Part shown: positions 54,248 through 63,683 of the stretch, in pieces
How positions within the stretch are numbered: the first letter of the stretch is position 1
Layout: every line of letters begins with the position of its first letter
From: Borreliella chilensis
GTDB taxonomy: Bacteria > Spirochaetota > Spirochaetia > Borreliales > Borreliaceae
Reading direction: 5' to 3'
Length of the DNA stretch: 64,000 nt
Assembly: GCA_000808095.1 (NCBI GenBank)
Contig: CP009910.1
Location: 744,001-808,000, forward strand
Made by a program: the position numbers and the translations under genes
Notes under the pieces: generated by a model
The model's input: the letters and a program-made list of their open reading frames with translations, nothing else
Databases searched by the model: none
What the model was told of the DNA's origin: nothing

Positions 54248-54953
54248 CGTTTTATTTTTTTCCTGTAATTTTGTAGATATAGATTTTAGAATTTTGGAGT
54301 TTAAGGCTGCAAATTTTAATTTAAATGATAATTCTTCTCAAGAATTATTAGATTCTGCTTATAATATTCTCAATCAAAGTTTTGATTTAATAGTTATTAA
54401 GAACCTTGAAAATAAACATGTTCTTGATTTGATCAATAATAGAGTTTTATTTGGGGCTTTTAAGAATGCTTATTTTATTGACCAGGGGAAAGGATTTTCA
54501 ATTGGCATTCTGTCTAAGCGTAAAATAAATATTAAAGTTTTAAGTGTGATGCAAGATTATGATGATTTAAAATTAGGATTGTTTGTCAATTTTAAATTTA
54601 AGGATAATCATTATGGTCTTGTTATTTATAATTTAAACAATGATTTTATTAAAAATCCTCCTAGTTTGCAAATTAATGAACAGATTTTGCATTTAAAAGC
54701 CCAAATAGATAAATTAATGTTTATTTTAGATGGATCTGAATTTGTTATTTTTGATGTATTAAGCAAAAATGGATTTTTTAGTTTAATACATGATTCAAGT
54801 AATATTTCAATGTTGGCAAATAAAATTGATTTTAGGGTTTTTTCTAATTTTTTTGCAAGTGTTTCTTTGTATTCATTTATGTTTATCATTACAGATTATT
54901 TGCACAGCAATTATGCTATTGAGAATTTTCCTCAAAAAATAGTTATCAATTGA
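54225..54953 (+). CDS. Probable lipoprotein, endonuclease/exonuclease/phosphatase-like
   Basis: From TTG 54225 the protein begins MKSLFLLSVLFFSCNF, a spirochaete-type lipoprotein signal with a Cys at about residue 14, so it should be lipid-anchored. In-frame codons reach back to an ATG at 54168 inside clpP. The mature 228 residues contain a faint endonuclease/exonuclease/phosphatase pattern (FDLIVIKNLEN, FSIGILSKRKI, FVIFDVLSKNG), but the catalytic His and Asp are not clear, so enzyme activity is doubtful. It overlaps clpP by 23 bases, suggesting co-expression. The TTG start is uncertain. Confidence 0.68.
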   Translation: MKSLFLLSVLFFSCNFVDIDFRILEFKAANFNLNDNSSQELLDSAYNILNQSFDLIVIKNLENKHVLDLINNRVLFGAFKNAYFIDQGKGFSIGILSKRKINIKVLSVMQDYDDLKLGLFVNFKFKDNHYGLVIYNLNNDFIKNPPSLQINEQILHLKAQIDKLMFILDGSEFVIFDVLSKNGFFSLIHDSSNISMLANKIDFRVFSNFFASVSLYSFMFIITDYLHSNYAIENFPQKIVIN

Positions 54954-54980
54954 GTTTTTGGATTTGTTTTCTTGTTAAAC

Positions 54981-55009
54981 TTGACATCATAATATATTAT
55001 TATTATTAT
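54981..55009 (+). promoter_or_regulatory. Strong promoter of tRNA-Leu
   Basis: A perfect -35 TTGACA at 54981-54986 and -10 TATTAT at 55004-55009 are exactly 17 bases apart. Transcription should start at about 55016, just before the tRNA at 55020. It is the best consensus sigma-70 promoter in the window. Confidence 0.8.
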
Positions 55010-55019
55010 ATTATTCGAT

Positions 55020-55103
55020 GCCGAAGTGGTGGAAGTGGTAGACACACAGGACTTAAAATCCTGAGGAGGAAGCTCCGTACCGGTTCAAGTCCGGTCTTCG
55101 GTA
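55020..55103 (+). tRNA. tRNA-Leu (UAA anticodon)
   Basis: An 84-nt class II tRNA with a long variable arm (GAGGAGGAAGCTCC region), anticodon loop CTTAAAA (anticodon TAA) between CAGGA and TCCTG, and T-arm GGTTCAAGTCC. The acceptor GCCGAAG pairs with CTTCGGT, with a G-T wobble at the end pair; discriminator A at 55103. It is a single-gene unit with its own promoter, and the convergent DUF368 gene ends 5 bases beyond it. Confidence 0.96.
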
Positions 55104-55107
55104 TTTT

Positions 55108-55965
55108 TTATTTACATTTCTCAGCCATTTTTTTGTTTATAAGTATTCCTAGTGTAAATGATGTCCCTAAAGATATAAAAGATGTAAAGTTGATTTTAAA
55201 ATTTAATCTTACTAAGATTAATATCATTTGTAGAATTGATCCAAAAATTAGACCTTTTGATAAATAAATAAAATTATTTAGATGGTTGTCTATTATTTTT
55301 TTAATTATTAATATTGCTGTAATTATTCCTATTGTTGCAGCTGTTGTAAATATTACAATAAGAATAATGTTAAATTCGGATATAATGAGTATTATTTCTT
55401 TATAAAAACCAAGTAGTAAAAGCATTGCGGATCCTGAGATTCCTGGCAAGATCATTGATGCTCCGCTTATTGTTCCTGATGATATTAATAGGAAATAATA
55501 TTTTATTGAGTTTTTCTCTTGAGGTATTTTATTTTGTAAGTGTATATTAAATTCTTTGATTATTAAGAAGAGTATTATAATGGCTACACCAATAAAAAAT
55601 AATAAATACTTTAATATTTTTTCATTAATATTGTTTGTTTTTATAGATATTTCATTTTTTAGTGTTAGCATATTCCCAAATGTTAATCCTATAAAAAATA
55701 CTATTAATAATGATTCTATTCTTCCATTGTCAAATGCATAAGCTTTAAATATTTTTGCAGTTAATAATATTGAGGTTAACATTCCTGTTGTCAAAATAGT
55801 TAAAAACATTAAATTTTTTTTAATTTCTACGAGCTTTAAAATTTCTGAAATAGAATTTATTATTTTGTAATAAATTTTTAGTATTAAAGCCAACGTTCCC
55901 CCAGAGATTCCTGGGATTATATTTGCAATTCCAAGTAAAATTCCCTTGATATAAATATTAAGCAT
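55108..55965 (-). CDS. popT: DUF368 membrane protein, probable undecaprenyl-phosphate translocase (PopT type)
   Basis: This 285-residue protein has about eight membrane helices and two re-entrant-like, glycine/proline-rich signatures, GIANIIPGISGGTLALI (near the start) and GASMILPGISGSAMLLLLG (about residue 180), the inverted duplicate motifs of DUF368. Members in other bacteria have been shown to recycle the C55-P lipid carrier across the inner membrane, needed for peptidoglycan synthesis. The 3' end nearly touches tRNA-Leu. The function here is inferred from family. Confidence 0.88.
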   Translation of the reverse strand: MLNIYIKGILLGIANIIPGISGGTLALILKIYYKIINSISEILKLVEIKKNLMFLTILTTGMLTSILLTAKIFKAYAFDNGRIESLLIVFFIGLTFGNMLTLKNEISIKTNNINEKILKYLLFFIGVAIIILFLIIKEFNIHLQNKIPQEKNSIKYYFLLISSGTISGASMILPGISGSAMLLLLGFYKEIILIISEFNIILIVIFTTAATIGIITAILIIKKIIDNHLNNFIYLSKGLIFGSILQMILILVRLNFKINFTSFISLGTSFTLGILINKKMAEKCK

Positions 55966-56004
55966 TTTTATTTTTAGACTTTAAGTGTTTACAATTTAAA
56001 TGCT

Positions 56005-56334
56005 TTATCTGTCATCACCTTCACCGTTTATTGTTCCATTTTCATGACGTTTTTGTATTTTTTCTAGGTTCGTAAGGGCAACATCTTCAAGAGTAATGCC
56101 TAAATTGTTGCTTAAGCTTGATAAGTACCACAAAACGTCTCCAAGCTCTTTTTTGATTGATATTAAATACTCAGCATCAATAATGTAATCTTTATCTCTT
56201 CCTAATTTTTTTATTTTTTCAACAACTTCTCCAGTTTCACCAGCAAGACCAAGCGTTGTTAAAATTAATTCTTCTTTTTTATTTTTGTATTTAGCAGTTT
56301 TTTTTGCCTTTTCTTGGTATTCATTTAGTTCCAT
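56005..56334 (-). CDS. MazG-like nucleotide pyrophosphohydrolase
   Basis: This small all-alpha enzyme of 109 residues belongs to the MazG superfamily that hydrolyses nucleoside triphosphates to monophosphates. The metal-binding motif is present: GLAGETGEVVEKIKK (ExxE) and KELGDVLWYLSSLS (ExxD). It is like short, single-domain phage and housekeeping members rather than two-domain MazG. Substrate (noncanonical dNTP) is unproved. It lies 39 bases upstream of the DUF368 gene on the same strand. Confidence 0.9.
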   Translation of the reverse strand: MELNEYQEKAKKTAKYKNKKEELILTTLGLAGETGEVVEKIKKLGRDKDYIIDAEYLISIKKELGDVLWYLSSLSNNLGITLEDVALTNLEKIQKRHENGTINGEGDDR

Positions 56335-56444
56335 GTTGAGAGACAGTTTATTACAGTTTGTTATTATTTACAAGTCAAAACATAATTTATTTTTTTTATG
56401 TTTTTTATTATATTTGATTGATTAGGTATGAAAGTGTTTTAAGT

Positions 56445-57332
56445 ATGAATAAAATTTTTTTTTTATTAAAATTAATTTTCTTTTTTTTAAAAGCAATTTG
56501 TATTTTTTCTTATCCAGAAATAAAAAATTTTTCAAGAAAAGATCCTATTTTTTCTGATCTTAGATTTAAAATTTCTAAATATAATAAAAAACAGCGTATT
56601 CCTTTGTTTGTTTACTCATATAAAGTTAAAAAAGGCGATACTTTTTTTAAAATTGCTAATAAAATAAATGGATGGCAGTCTGGTATTGCTACTGTTAATT
56701 TATTAGATTCTCCTTTTGTAAGTGTTGGGCAAGAGATTCTTATTCCGAGTAAAAAGGGGGTTTTTGTTTTTGATAGTAAAGATTATAGGTTTAATAATTT
56801 GCTTTTAGCAACAAGGGATTTGACTAAAGCTGAAAAGGTAAAGATTAAAAGGAATGGCAAAATTTATGAGTTTTATTTTTTTGATTTTTCTAAGAATCCA
56901 GATTTTGGACTTTTTTCAGGTACAGAGCTACTTTTCTTTTTAAATTCTAACTTTATTTTTCCTTTAAAAAAATTTATTGTTAGTTCTGATTTTGGATTTA
57001 GAAATGACCCTTTTACTGGTAATAAAAGTTTTCATACAGGAATAGATCTTGCAGCTCCAATGAATACGGAAGTGTATTCTTCTTCTTCTGGAATAGTTAT
57101 TGAAGTTGGATACAATAATCTTTATGGTAATTTTGTTGTAGTCGGGCACAAAAATAATATTAAGTCTCTTTATGGTCATTTAAATTCATATACTGTAAAG
57201 ACAGGAGATTTTGTGAAATCGGGCGAATTTCTTGGAAGGGTGGGGCAAACTGGACGTTCAACGGGTCCTCATTTACATTTTGAGATATTAAAAAAAAGTA
57301 TTCCTATTAATCCTTTAAAGCTTTTAAAGTAA
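56445..57332 (+). CDS. LysM-M23 family peptidoglycan endopeptidase
   Basis: This exported peptidase has an N-terminal hydrophobic signal or anchor (FFLLKLIFFFLKAICIF, about residues 4-20), a LysM glycan-binding repeat (SYKVKKGDTFFKIANKI ... VGQEILIPS, about 60-108) and a C-terminal M23 domain with SDFGFRNDP, FHTGIDLAAP (first His and Asp ligands), and THLHF-type GPHLHFEI (HxH). The zinc ligands are therefore complete and an active peptide-crosslink cleaver is likely. ATG 56445 is chosen for its signal sequence; TTG 56418 lies upstream. Length is about 295 residues. Its position near wall genes fits peptidoglycan remodelling. Confidence 0.93.
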   Translation: MNKIFFLLKLIFFFLKAICIFSYPEIKNFSRKDPIFSDLRFKISKYNKKQRIPLFVYSYKVKKGDTFFKIANKINGWQSGIATVNLLDSPFVSVGQEILIPSKKGVFVFDSKDYRFNNLLLATRDLTKAEKVKIKRNGKIYEFYFFDFSKNPDFGLFSGTELLFFLNSNFIFPLKKFIVSSDFGFRNDPFTGNKSFHTGIDLAAPMNTEVYSSSSGIVIEVGYNNLYGNFVVVGHKNNIKSLYGHLNSYTVKTGDFVKSGEFLGRVGQTGRSTGPHLHFEILKKSIPINPLKLLK

Positions 57333-57586
57333 ATTTTGATCGCAGTCAAGGCTAAGTAAAAGATAATTATTAAATTATAATAATTATTAATTAATAATAA
57401 TGTATAATTGTTTGTTTTATAAAAATATTTTTACACTTTTTAGCTAAGATTTTGAAAGAAAGTGTTTCATTTTAATATAGTTATTAACCTTGAAAAAGTT
57501 TTTGGTTTCAAAAATATACATACGATCTAATTATATGTTATTTTTTTATATTGATTATAATTTGATAATTTAAAATAATCTTATTG

Positions 57587-58945
57587 TTATTGATCAATGT
57601 GATATTCTATTATTTTATTATGTAAAGTTTTTCTTCCTATTTTTAATATTTCAGCACATTTACTTTTATTGTTTTTAAAATGGAAAAGCGTTTGTTTTAT
57701 TATTTCTTTTTCAGCCTCTTTTAAGCTAATTCCTATTGGTAGGGTTATCTTGAATATAAGATTTTCATTGTTTTTAATTTTTGCCGGTAAATCTTCTTTA
57801 GTGATTTGTTTTCCTTTTGACAGTATTAGTGCGCTTTCAAGTACGTTTTTTAGCTCTCTAATATTTCCTGGCCAATCGTAATAATAGAGAGCTTTCATTG
57901 CATCATTAGAAAGAGTTTTTTCTTCCCTATTGTTTTCTTTTGCAACATCTTTTATTAATATGTTTGTTAAATGGGATATATCATCTTTTCTCTCTCTTAA
58001 AGGTGGTATGTTTATGTTGATGATATTTAATCTGTAGAATAAATCTTCTCTAAATTTTTCTTTTTTAATTTCCTCTTCAATGTTTTTGTTTGTTGCAGCT
58101 AGAAGTCTAATGTCAACTTTAATTGTATTTTCCCCCCCAACACGTTCAAAGGTTTTGTTTTGCAGGACTCTTAAAAGTTTAACTTGAATTTCAGGTGAAA
58201 TTTCTGCTATCTCATCAAGAAAAATTGTACCTTTATTTGCAAGTTCAAATCTTCCTTTTTTTTTGGAAATTGCGCCAGTGAATGCCCCTTTTTCATGTCC
58301 GAAAAGCTCACTTTCAAGTATGCTTTCAGAAAGTGCAGCGCAATTTACTTTTATAAATGGCTTGTCATTCCTATTTGAAAGGTCAAAAATAGCATCAGCT
58401 ATTATTTCTTTGCCAACGCCGCTTTCACCTGTGATAAGAACAGATGCATTTGATTTTGCTATTTTTATTACAAGTTCAAAAATTCTTTGCATTAATAATG
58501 ATTTTCCCATGATTTTTTCATAGTATTTCAAGTCTTTTCTTATCAGTATATTTTCTAAATTGGTAATTTCATCATTGTTATTTTCTTTTTTATTTAATGA
58601 TCTTTTTATTATTAATAAAAGTCTTTCAAGATCTAAGGGTTTTATTAAAAAATCATAAGCACCTTCTCTCATGGCATCTACAGCAGAATCAACTGTTCCG
58701 TGAGCTGTTAAAATAATAAAAGGTATTTCTAAGTTTTTTTCTTTAACTATTTTGAGCAATTTTTCCCCGGATATTTGAGGCATTCTCAGATCAGATATTA
58801 TTACGTCAAGATTTTCATTTTCAATTATTTCAAGAGCCTCTTCTCCGTCGCTAGCGGTGAAAACAAAATATCCTTCATCCTCAAGATAAGTAGCAATTCC
58901 TTCTCTAATATTCTTTTCATCGTCAGCTACAAGTATTTTACTCAT
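57587..58945 (-). CDS. rrp2: Rrp2, NtrC-type response regulator and sigma-54 activator
   Basis: Rrp2 activates RpoN-dependent transcription of rpoS, controlling virulence in Lyme Borrelia. The receiver domain has the phosphorylated Asp52 (VIISDLRMP) with DDE and K switch residues; the AAA+ domain carries Walker A GESGVGKE (residues 173-180), GAFTGA (220-225), the sigma-54 contact, and Walker B IFLDEIAEI; the Fis-type helix-turn-helix is at the C-terminus (KSKCAEILKIGRKTLHNKI). 452 residues. It lies two bases downstream of hk2 in one unit. Confidence 0.97.
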   Translation of the reverse strand: MSKILVADDEKNIREGIATYLEDEGYFVFTASDGEEALEIIENENLDVIISDLRMPQISGEKLLKIVKEKNLEIPFIILTAHGTVDSAVDAMREGAYDFLIKPLDLERLLLIIKRSLNKKENNNDEITNLENILIRKDLKYYEKIMGKSLLMQRIFELVIKIAKSNASVLITGESGVGKEIIADAIFDLSNRNDKPFIKVNCAALSESILESELFGHEKGAFTGAISKKKGRFELANKGTIFLDEIAEISPEIQVKLLRVLQNKTFERVGGENTIKVDIRLLAATNKNIEEEIKKEKFREDLFYRLNIININIPPLRERKDDISHLTNILIKDVAKENNREEKTLSNDAMKALYYYDWPGNIRELKNVLESALILSKGKQITKEDLPAKIKNNENLIFKITLPIGISLKEAEKEIIKQTLFHFKNNKSKCAEILKIGRKTLHNKIIEYHIDQ

Positions 58946-58947
58946 TT

Positions 58948-60096
58948 TTAATATCCTTCGATTAAAATATTTTTTTTATTTAGTTTGGGGAGCGTAATGG
59001 TAAAAATAGTACCTTTATTCTTTGTACTTTCCACAAAAATTTCACCTCCAAGCTCTTTTATTATTTTATAAGAAATGGTGAGGCCTATTCCACTTCCTTT
59101 TTCTTTTGTGCTAAATTGAGGTTTAAATATTTCCTCTTTTACCTCATCTTTTATTCCGTTTCCATTATCTTTTATATTGATATGTATTTTATTGTCTTTT
59201 TCAAAAAGAAAAATTTCTATTTTTTTTATTTCTTTTTTTGTTTCAAACAACGCTTCTTCCGCATTTTTAACAATGTTTATAATAACTTGTTTTAATAATT
59301 TTTCATCAATGAGAATATTACTTATTTTATTTAAATTCAGTAATAACTTTATGTTTTTGTTTTCTAATCCAGGATTTAACAATTCATATACATTTTTTAT
59401 TACTTGTGTAATGTCTTTTTCTTGTAGGTTGATTTTTATTGGCCTAACAGTTAATAAAAATTCTGTTACTATTTTATCTACTCTGTTTATTTCTTCTTTT
59501 ATGATTTTAAAATAATTTTCGGCTTTACCGTTTTTCAGTTTTTGCTTTTTAATTTCCTTTTTTAATAGTTGTAAATTTATATCGATTGCCCCAAGGGGAT
59601 TTTTGATTTCGTGAGCAATGTTTCTTGCATGTCTTGTAAAAGAGGCTAAAGCCTCAACTCTTCTAAACAGTTCTTCTTTCTTCTTTTTCTCTTTAATGTC
59701 TTCAATTAAAATAATGTTGCCCTCAAGTTTTTTTTCTTTTACATAAGGCATAAATGAAATTTTAATATATATGCTGTTTGAGATTGGAACTTCTAATCCT
59801 ATTATTTTGTCTTCTGTTCTAACTAGTTCTTTTATTAAATTTATTAAGATTGGAATTTGGATATCATCAAGAATTTCTATTTTTGATTTAGATGTTAAGG
59901 CTAAAATTTGGTATAAAATTTTGTTTGAATAGATTATGTTGTTTTGCTTGTCAAGCACAATAATGCCTTCATTAATTGATGCAAATATTCCGTCATATAT
60001 TTCTATTTTTTTGTAAATTTGTTCAATAAATTTAGTTTTTTGTTCATTAGACAGTTTGTTTAGTTTTGTTAAAGCTTTTTTAAAAAAGTTATTCAT
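58948..60096 (-). CDS. hk2: Hk2 histidine kinase
   Basis: This is the sensor kinase partner of Rrp2. A 382-residue cytoplasmic protein with no membrane helix: PAS domain (about 30-130, IFASINEGIIVLDKQNNIIYSN), HisKA with His162 in RNIAHEIKNPLGAI, and the HATPase with IVKNAEEAL (N box), DNGNGIKDEV (G1), KEKGSGIGL (G2). Phosphotransfer to Rrp2 is known, although Rrp2 can also use acetyl phosphate. ATGA overlap with the delta'-like gene upstream. Confidence 0.96.
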   Translation of the reverse strand: MNNFFKKALTKLNKLSNEQKTKFIEQIYKKIEIYDGIFASINEGIIVLDKQNNIIYSNKILYQILALTSKSKIEILDDIQIPILINLIKELVRTEDKIIGLEVPISNSIYIKISFMPYVKEKKLEGNIILIEDIKEKKKKEELFRRVEALASFTRHARNIAHEIKNPLGAIDINLQLLKKEIKKQKLKNGKAENYFKIIKEEINRVDKIVTEFLLTVRPIKINLQEKDITQVIKNVYELLNPGLENKNIKLLLNLNKISNILIDEKLLKQVIINIVKNAEEALFETKKEIKKIEIFLFEKDNKIHINIKDNGNGIKDEVKEEIFKPQFSTKEKGSGIGLTISYKIIKELGGEIFVESTKNKGTIFTITLPKLNKKNILIEGY

Positions 60097-61139
60097 ATTT
60101 CTTCGTAATTTAGCATCAAGTTTTCTATTATTAATTTTTTGTTTTGATTGTAAGGGCGATATTTGTAAATATTTTTCAAATATTTTGTATATTTGAGGTA
60201 TTGATTAATATTGATTTTATTTTCTAAAAAATCTTCTCTAATGTTTATTGTAAGTTCGTTTAAAAACATTTTAAAATTTTGATCATCTTTGATAAAGTCG
60301 ATTTTTTCAAGATTAAATATGGATTTTTTTTCTTTTATTATATTTAAAATTTTTATCAATTCTTTTTTTATTTTTTTTCTTTCTTCTTTGTAAAATGATG
60401 CAAAATACTCTTCAATTGTTATCTCTTTGTTTATGAGAAAGCTTTCTTTAAATCTTTGGATTTCTAAGCTTCTCTCTGATTTTGTAAAATTGTAAATTCT
60501 AAGTCTTGAAAGTATTGTTTTGGGTATTTTGTTTTTATTTCTTGCTGCCAATATGAAGTAAATATTTGAAGGAGGCTCTTCTAGTATTTTTAAGAGCGAA
60601 TTGTGCACATTAAATGATAAATTTTCGATTTCGTTTATGTATATTACCTTTGGTTTTTCTTTTTCGGAAAAAATCCAAGCTTGGATTTTCTTTATGTCAT
60701 AAACAGTAATACTATGACTTATTTCTTTATTTATATTTTCTATGTTTTTTATAAGTTCATTTTTTATGTTTATATTATGCTCTTTTTTATAATAAACAGA
60801 ATTAATATAATTTATATTTTTCTCTATTTTTTTTAAATTTTTTTCATTGCTGAAATAACATTTGGTAAAAATTACAGTTTTAATGTATTCTAAGTATTTA
60901 TTTGCTATCTTTTGTGAATTTGTAGCAAGATGTGCTTTTGTTTCTACTGTATCAAAATTTGAAAAAATAAGTAAATTGGGGCTTGTTAAGGTTTTTTCTT
61001 TTAATATTTTTTTTGCAAGCTCAAGTGCGCTGACTTTTTTTGATGAAAATTTTTCTCCTAGCAAAAGAATTGCATTTGGCAATGTTTTTTGATCATATTC
61101 GTTTATTATGTCTTTAGCAATTTTTGGAAGTATTGTCAT
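60093..61139 (-). CDS. holB: DNA polymerase III delta' subunit-like protein (HolB)
   Basis: This 348-residue clamp-loader-type AAA+ protein has the hallmark NSLLKILEEPPSNIYFILAA and PKTILSRLRIYNF (SRC-like) around residues 180-220. The Walker A position has GEKFSSKK, not GKT, so it is expected to be ATP-inactive, like the delta' subunit; the zinc-finger cysteines of E. coli delta' are absent and a long insert (about 70-160) is unusual. It overlaps hk2 and follows cvpA by ten bases. AAGGAA precedes ATG 61139. Confidence 0.82.
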   Translation of the reverse strand: MTILPKIAKDIINEYDQKTLPNAILLLGEKFSSKKVSALELAKKILKEKTLTSPNLLIFSNFDTVETKAHLATNSQKIANKYLEYIKTVIFTKCYFSNEKNLKKIEKNINYINSVYYKKEHNINIKNELIKNIENINKEISHSITVYDIKKIQAWIFSEKEKPKVIYINEIENLSFNVHNSLLKILEEPPSNIYFILAARNKNKIPKTILSRLRIYNFTKSERSLEIQRFKESFLINKEITIEEYFASFYKEERKKIKKELIKILNIIKEKKSIFNLEKIDFIKDDQNFKMFLNELTINIREDFLENKININQYLKYTKYLKNIYKYRPYNQNKKLIIENLMLNYEEI

Positions 61140-61149
61140 TGTTGGTTCC

Positions 61150-61638
61150 TTATTTTGTTTTTGAGATTTTAAAGAGATAGTTTATTCCGGGGTTTAAATA
61201 ATCAAGGAGTTTGCTTTCTTTGAGGAAATATTCAGGATTGAATATTTGTTGTGAGTGTATAATGTAAACTACAATTGCAATTATTCCAAAAGCTTCAAGC
61301 AGGCCAAGTGCTAAGCCTAGCATTCTATTGAAGAATAATAATTTAAGCTGATTTAATATTGATTCTATTAAGGATTGTAGGATTAAAAATCCTATATGTA
61401 TGAGCAAAAAAAATACAAGTAGTGCCTGAATATAGGATAGTTCAATAATAGGTTCGACCAATTTTCTAAATTCTTCAGTTTTTTTGTAAAGCAGCAATAT
61501 TAAAACAAAAACCTCAGCAAATCCACCAATTTCTTTAATAAATCCTCTTAAAAAGCCTCTAAATCCTAAAGATATAAAAATTATTAATATTAGTATGTCT
61601 ACTATTCCGTTTATTTTTATAGGATCGTTTAATATCAT
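61150..61638 (-). CDS. CvpA-family membrane protein
   Basis: A 162-residue protein with four membrane helices, starting at GIVDILILIIFISLGFRGFLRGFIKEIGGFAEVF (abbreviated: GFRGFLRGFIKEIG), the conserved CvpA N-terminus. In E. coli CvpA is linked to colicin V export and envelope stress. Its biochemical function is not established. It lies between murG (2 bases) and the delta'-like gene (10 bases), so it is in an operon with them. Confidence 0.85.
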   Translation of the reverse strand: MILNDPIKINGIVDILILIIFISLGFRGFLRGFIKEIGGFAEVFVLILLLYKKTEEFRKLVEPIIELSYIQALLVFFLLIHIGFLILQSLIESILNQLKLLFFNRMLGLALGLLEAFGIIAIVVYIIHSQQIFNPEYFLKESKLLDYLNPGINYLFKISKTK

Positions 61639-61640
61639 TT

Positions 61641-62741
61641 TTATTTTGTCTCCTTAATATCTTTTATTAGTAATTGGGCTATTAAAGTTGAGGAATGTTT
61701 ATTATTGAATTTTTCGATATTTGTTTTTAGAGAGTTGATTTTTTCTTTATCTTTTAAAGTTTCTTTGATAATTTGCAAGATATTTGTATTTAAAATTTCA
61801 TCTTCATCTATATAAATGCAAGCATTGTTATTTTTTAGTAATTTCGCATTTTTAATTTGATCTCCTCTAGAGCCTTTTTTAAATGGAATCAAAATTACAC
61901 ATGCGCAAGCATTTGCAAATTCTTTTATTGCTCCAGCGCCGGCTCTACTTATTATTATATTGGAAAATTTAACTATACTTGACATTTCTGCTGCATTAAA
62001 AAATTGTCTTCTTAAATAGTTATCTTCTCTTAGGTTATTTAAGTTTTTTCCTGATTGATGGATGAGGTAAATTCCAAAGTCCTTTTTAATATTAAATGCA
62101 AGGCTGTTTAAAGCATTAGCGCCAAGAGATCCTCCGAGTATACTAACGATTGGTTTATTTGTATTTTGAGTTAATTGCTTGATAATTTTAGGATTTGGAG
62201 TTAGAAATTCTTTTCTTATTGGAGATCCTGTAAAAACGATGTTTTTGTTTTTTTTAAAGTATTTTTTACTCTCTTTAAAGCTTATGTGTATTTTGTTTGC
62301 GAACTTAGAGTTAATTTTTGTTGCAAGTCCAGGATCCAGGTCCATTTCATGGGTTATTCTTTTGATTTTTAGCAAACTAGATGCAATAATTGTGGGGGTT
62401 GAGACAAATCCTCCAGTTGCATAGATGATCTTGGGTTTATATTTTTTTAAAATGTAAAAGCTTTTTATTATTCCAAGGATTACTTTGAAAAAGTCAGTGA
62501 AGTTTTGAAAAGAAAAATAGCGTCTAAGTTTTCCACATGGAACCGGAATAAATTTAATGTGATGTTGTTCTTTTATTAATTTTTCTTCTATAGAGTTTTT
62601 TTTGCCTATCCAAAAAAATTCAATTTCATTGTCGAATTCTTTTAATTTTTGTATTATGGATATTCCTGGAAATATATGACCCCCAGTTCCCCCTCCTGTA
62701 AAAAATATTATTTTTTTATTTGACATATGTTTTTTGCTCAT
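61641..62741 (-). CDS. murG: MurG, lipid II synthase (N-acetylglucosaminyltransferase)
   Basis: MurG adds GlcNAc to lipid I to give lipid II. Signature [16 protein letters not shown] near the N-terminus, GSLGANALN and [15 protein letters not shown] in the UDP-sugar-binding C-terminal half. It is a peripheral membrane protein. ATG 62741 (366 residues) or ATG 62726 (361) may be the start; neither has a strong ribosome site. It supplies substrate to the RodA-PBP2 and PBP1A polymerases encoded in the same window. Confidence 0.95.
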   Translation of the reverse strand: MSKKHMSNKKIIFFTGGGTGGHIFPGISIIQKLKEFDNEIEFFWIGKKNSIEEKLIKEQHHIKFIPVPCGKLRRYFSFQNFTDFFKVILGIIKSFYILKKYKPKIIYATGGFVSTPTIIASSLLKIKRITHEMDLDPGLATKINSKFANKIHISFKESKKYFKKNKNIVFTGSPIRKEFLTPNPKIIKQLTQNTNKPIVSILGGSLGANALNSLAFNIKKDFGIYLIHQSGKNLNNLREDNYLRRQFFNAAEMSSIVKFSNIIISRAGAGAIKEFANACACVILIPFKKGSRGDQIKNAKLLKNNNACIYIDEDEILNTNILQIIKETLKDKEKINSLKTNIEKFNNKHSSTLIAQLLIKDIKETK

Positions 62742-62888
62742 AAAGACAATAAAAGTATTTGCTTTGTAATAGATTCTTTGTATATTTTAGTTTAATAATA
62801 ATTGCAATGCAATCATTGCCCGGTTGTCTTTGTACTAAAGAAATAGATCAAACCCTTAAACTTAAACTAAATTTAATAAAATTGAAAT

Positions 62889-63683
62889 TTAAAATGTATT
62901 TTTTAAGAAATTTTCAATTTGAACCCCTTCTTTTTTTAAAGCATTTTCTTTAATTGAATTTTGTATTATTAGGTGAATAGCTTTTGTTGTTTTTTCTAAA
63001 GCCTGTTCTATTTCAAATTTTTCTAAGTATCCTATGAGTAGGCTAGTAAATAGATCTCCTGTTCCACTGAAATCTTGTTCTAATTTTTCTAGAAAAAATT
63101 CTGAGTATTCGTTGTTATTAGGGTTGTAGCAAATGTTTCCCAAGAGATCTCCTTTTTTTATGCTTGTAACAACTACTAATCCTTTTGTATCAAGATTTGA
63201 TATTGCTTTTATGATTTCATCTTTGTTTTTAAGTTGTGAGCTTTTACTTAGCATTTCAAGTTCTGTAATATTGGGTGTTATTATTGTTGCGTATTTTATA
63301 ATTTTTCTAAACCCACTAATTATTTTATCATCAAACAAGGGATAAATTTTCCCATTGTCAGCAAATACAGGATCAATTACGATTTTTTCAAATTTTATTA
63401 ACTTAATTATTTTTTCTATTGTTATTTGTTGTGCTTCACTACCCAGAAATCCAGTGTAGAGTATATCAAAGTGTTCATCTTGCTCTTTCCATATCTTAAT
63501 AAATTTTTCTAAGTGATTAGTTAGATCTACTATTTCAAATTTTTTATAAGCTGTGGTTGCAGAAAGGACCGCTGTTACAAAAGGACACACTTGCATATTA
63601 AACGAAGATATTACTGGTATGCACATTGTAAGAGATGTTCTTCCCATGCTTGAAATGTCATGCATTGCTAAAACTCTTTTCAA
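62889..63683 (-). CDS. pdxK: Pyridoxal/pyridoxine kinase (PdxK/PdxY)
   Basis: This 264-residue ribokinase-like enzyme phosphorylates vitamin B6 to PLP. The N-terminal [12 protein letters not shown] (conserved in PdxK/PdxY), the [20 protein letters not shown] and [12 protein letters not shown] (anion hole and catalytic Asp) motifs are visible. Borrelia lacks a full B6 synthesis pathway, so salvage is expected. ATGA overlap with the tsaD stop suggests co-translation. Confidence 0.94.
   Translation of the reverse strand: MKRVLAMHDISSMGRTSLTMCIPVISSFNMQVCPFVTAVLSATTAYKKFEIVDLTNHLEKFIKIWKEQDEHFDILYTGFLGSEAQQITIEKIIKLIKFEKIVIDPVFADNGKIYPLFDDKIISGFRKIIKYATIITPNITELEMLSKSSQLKNKDEIIKAISNLDTKGLVVVTSIKKGDLLGNICYNPNNNEYSEFFLEKLEQDFSGTGDLFTSLLIGYLEKFEIEQALEKTTKAIHLIIQNSIKENALKKEGVQIENFLKNTF

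Noticed and set aside
54950..55267. Open frame running through tRNA-Leu into the DUF368 gene
   Set aside because: It crosses a secure tRNA and lies antisense to a secure membrane protein gene.
57361..57390. AT-only inverted repeat after the M23 peptidase gene
   Set aside because: ATAATTATT/AATAATTAT pairs only by A-T and similar strings are frequent by chance here; not strong enough to call a terminator.
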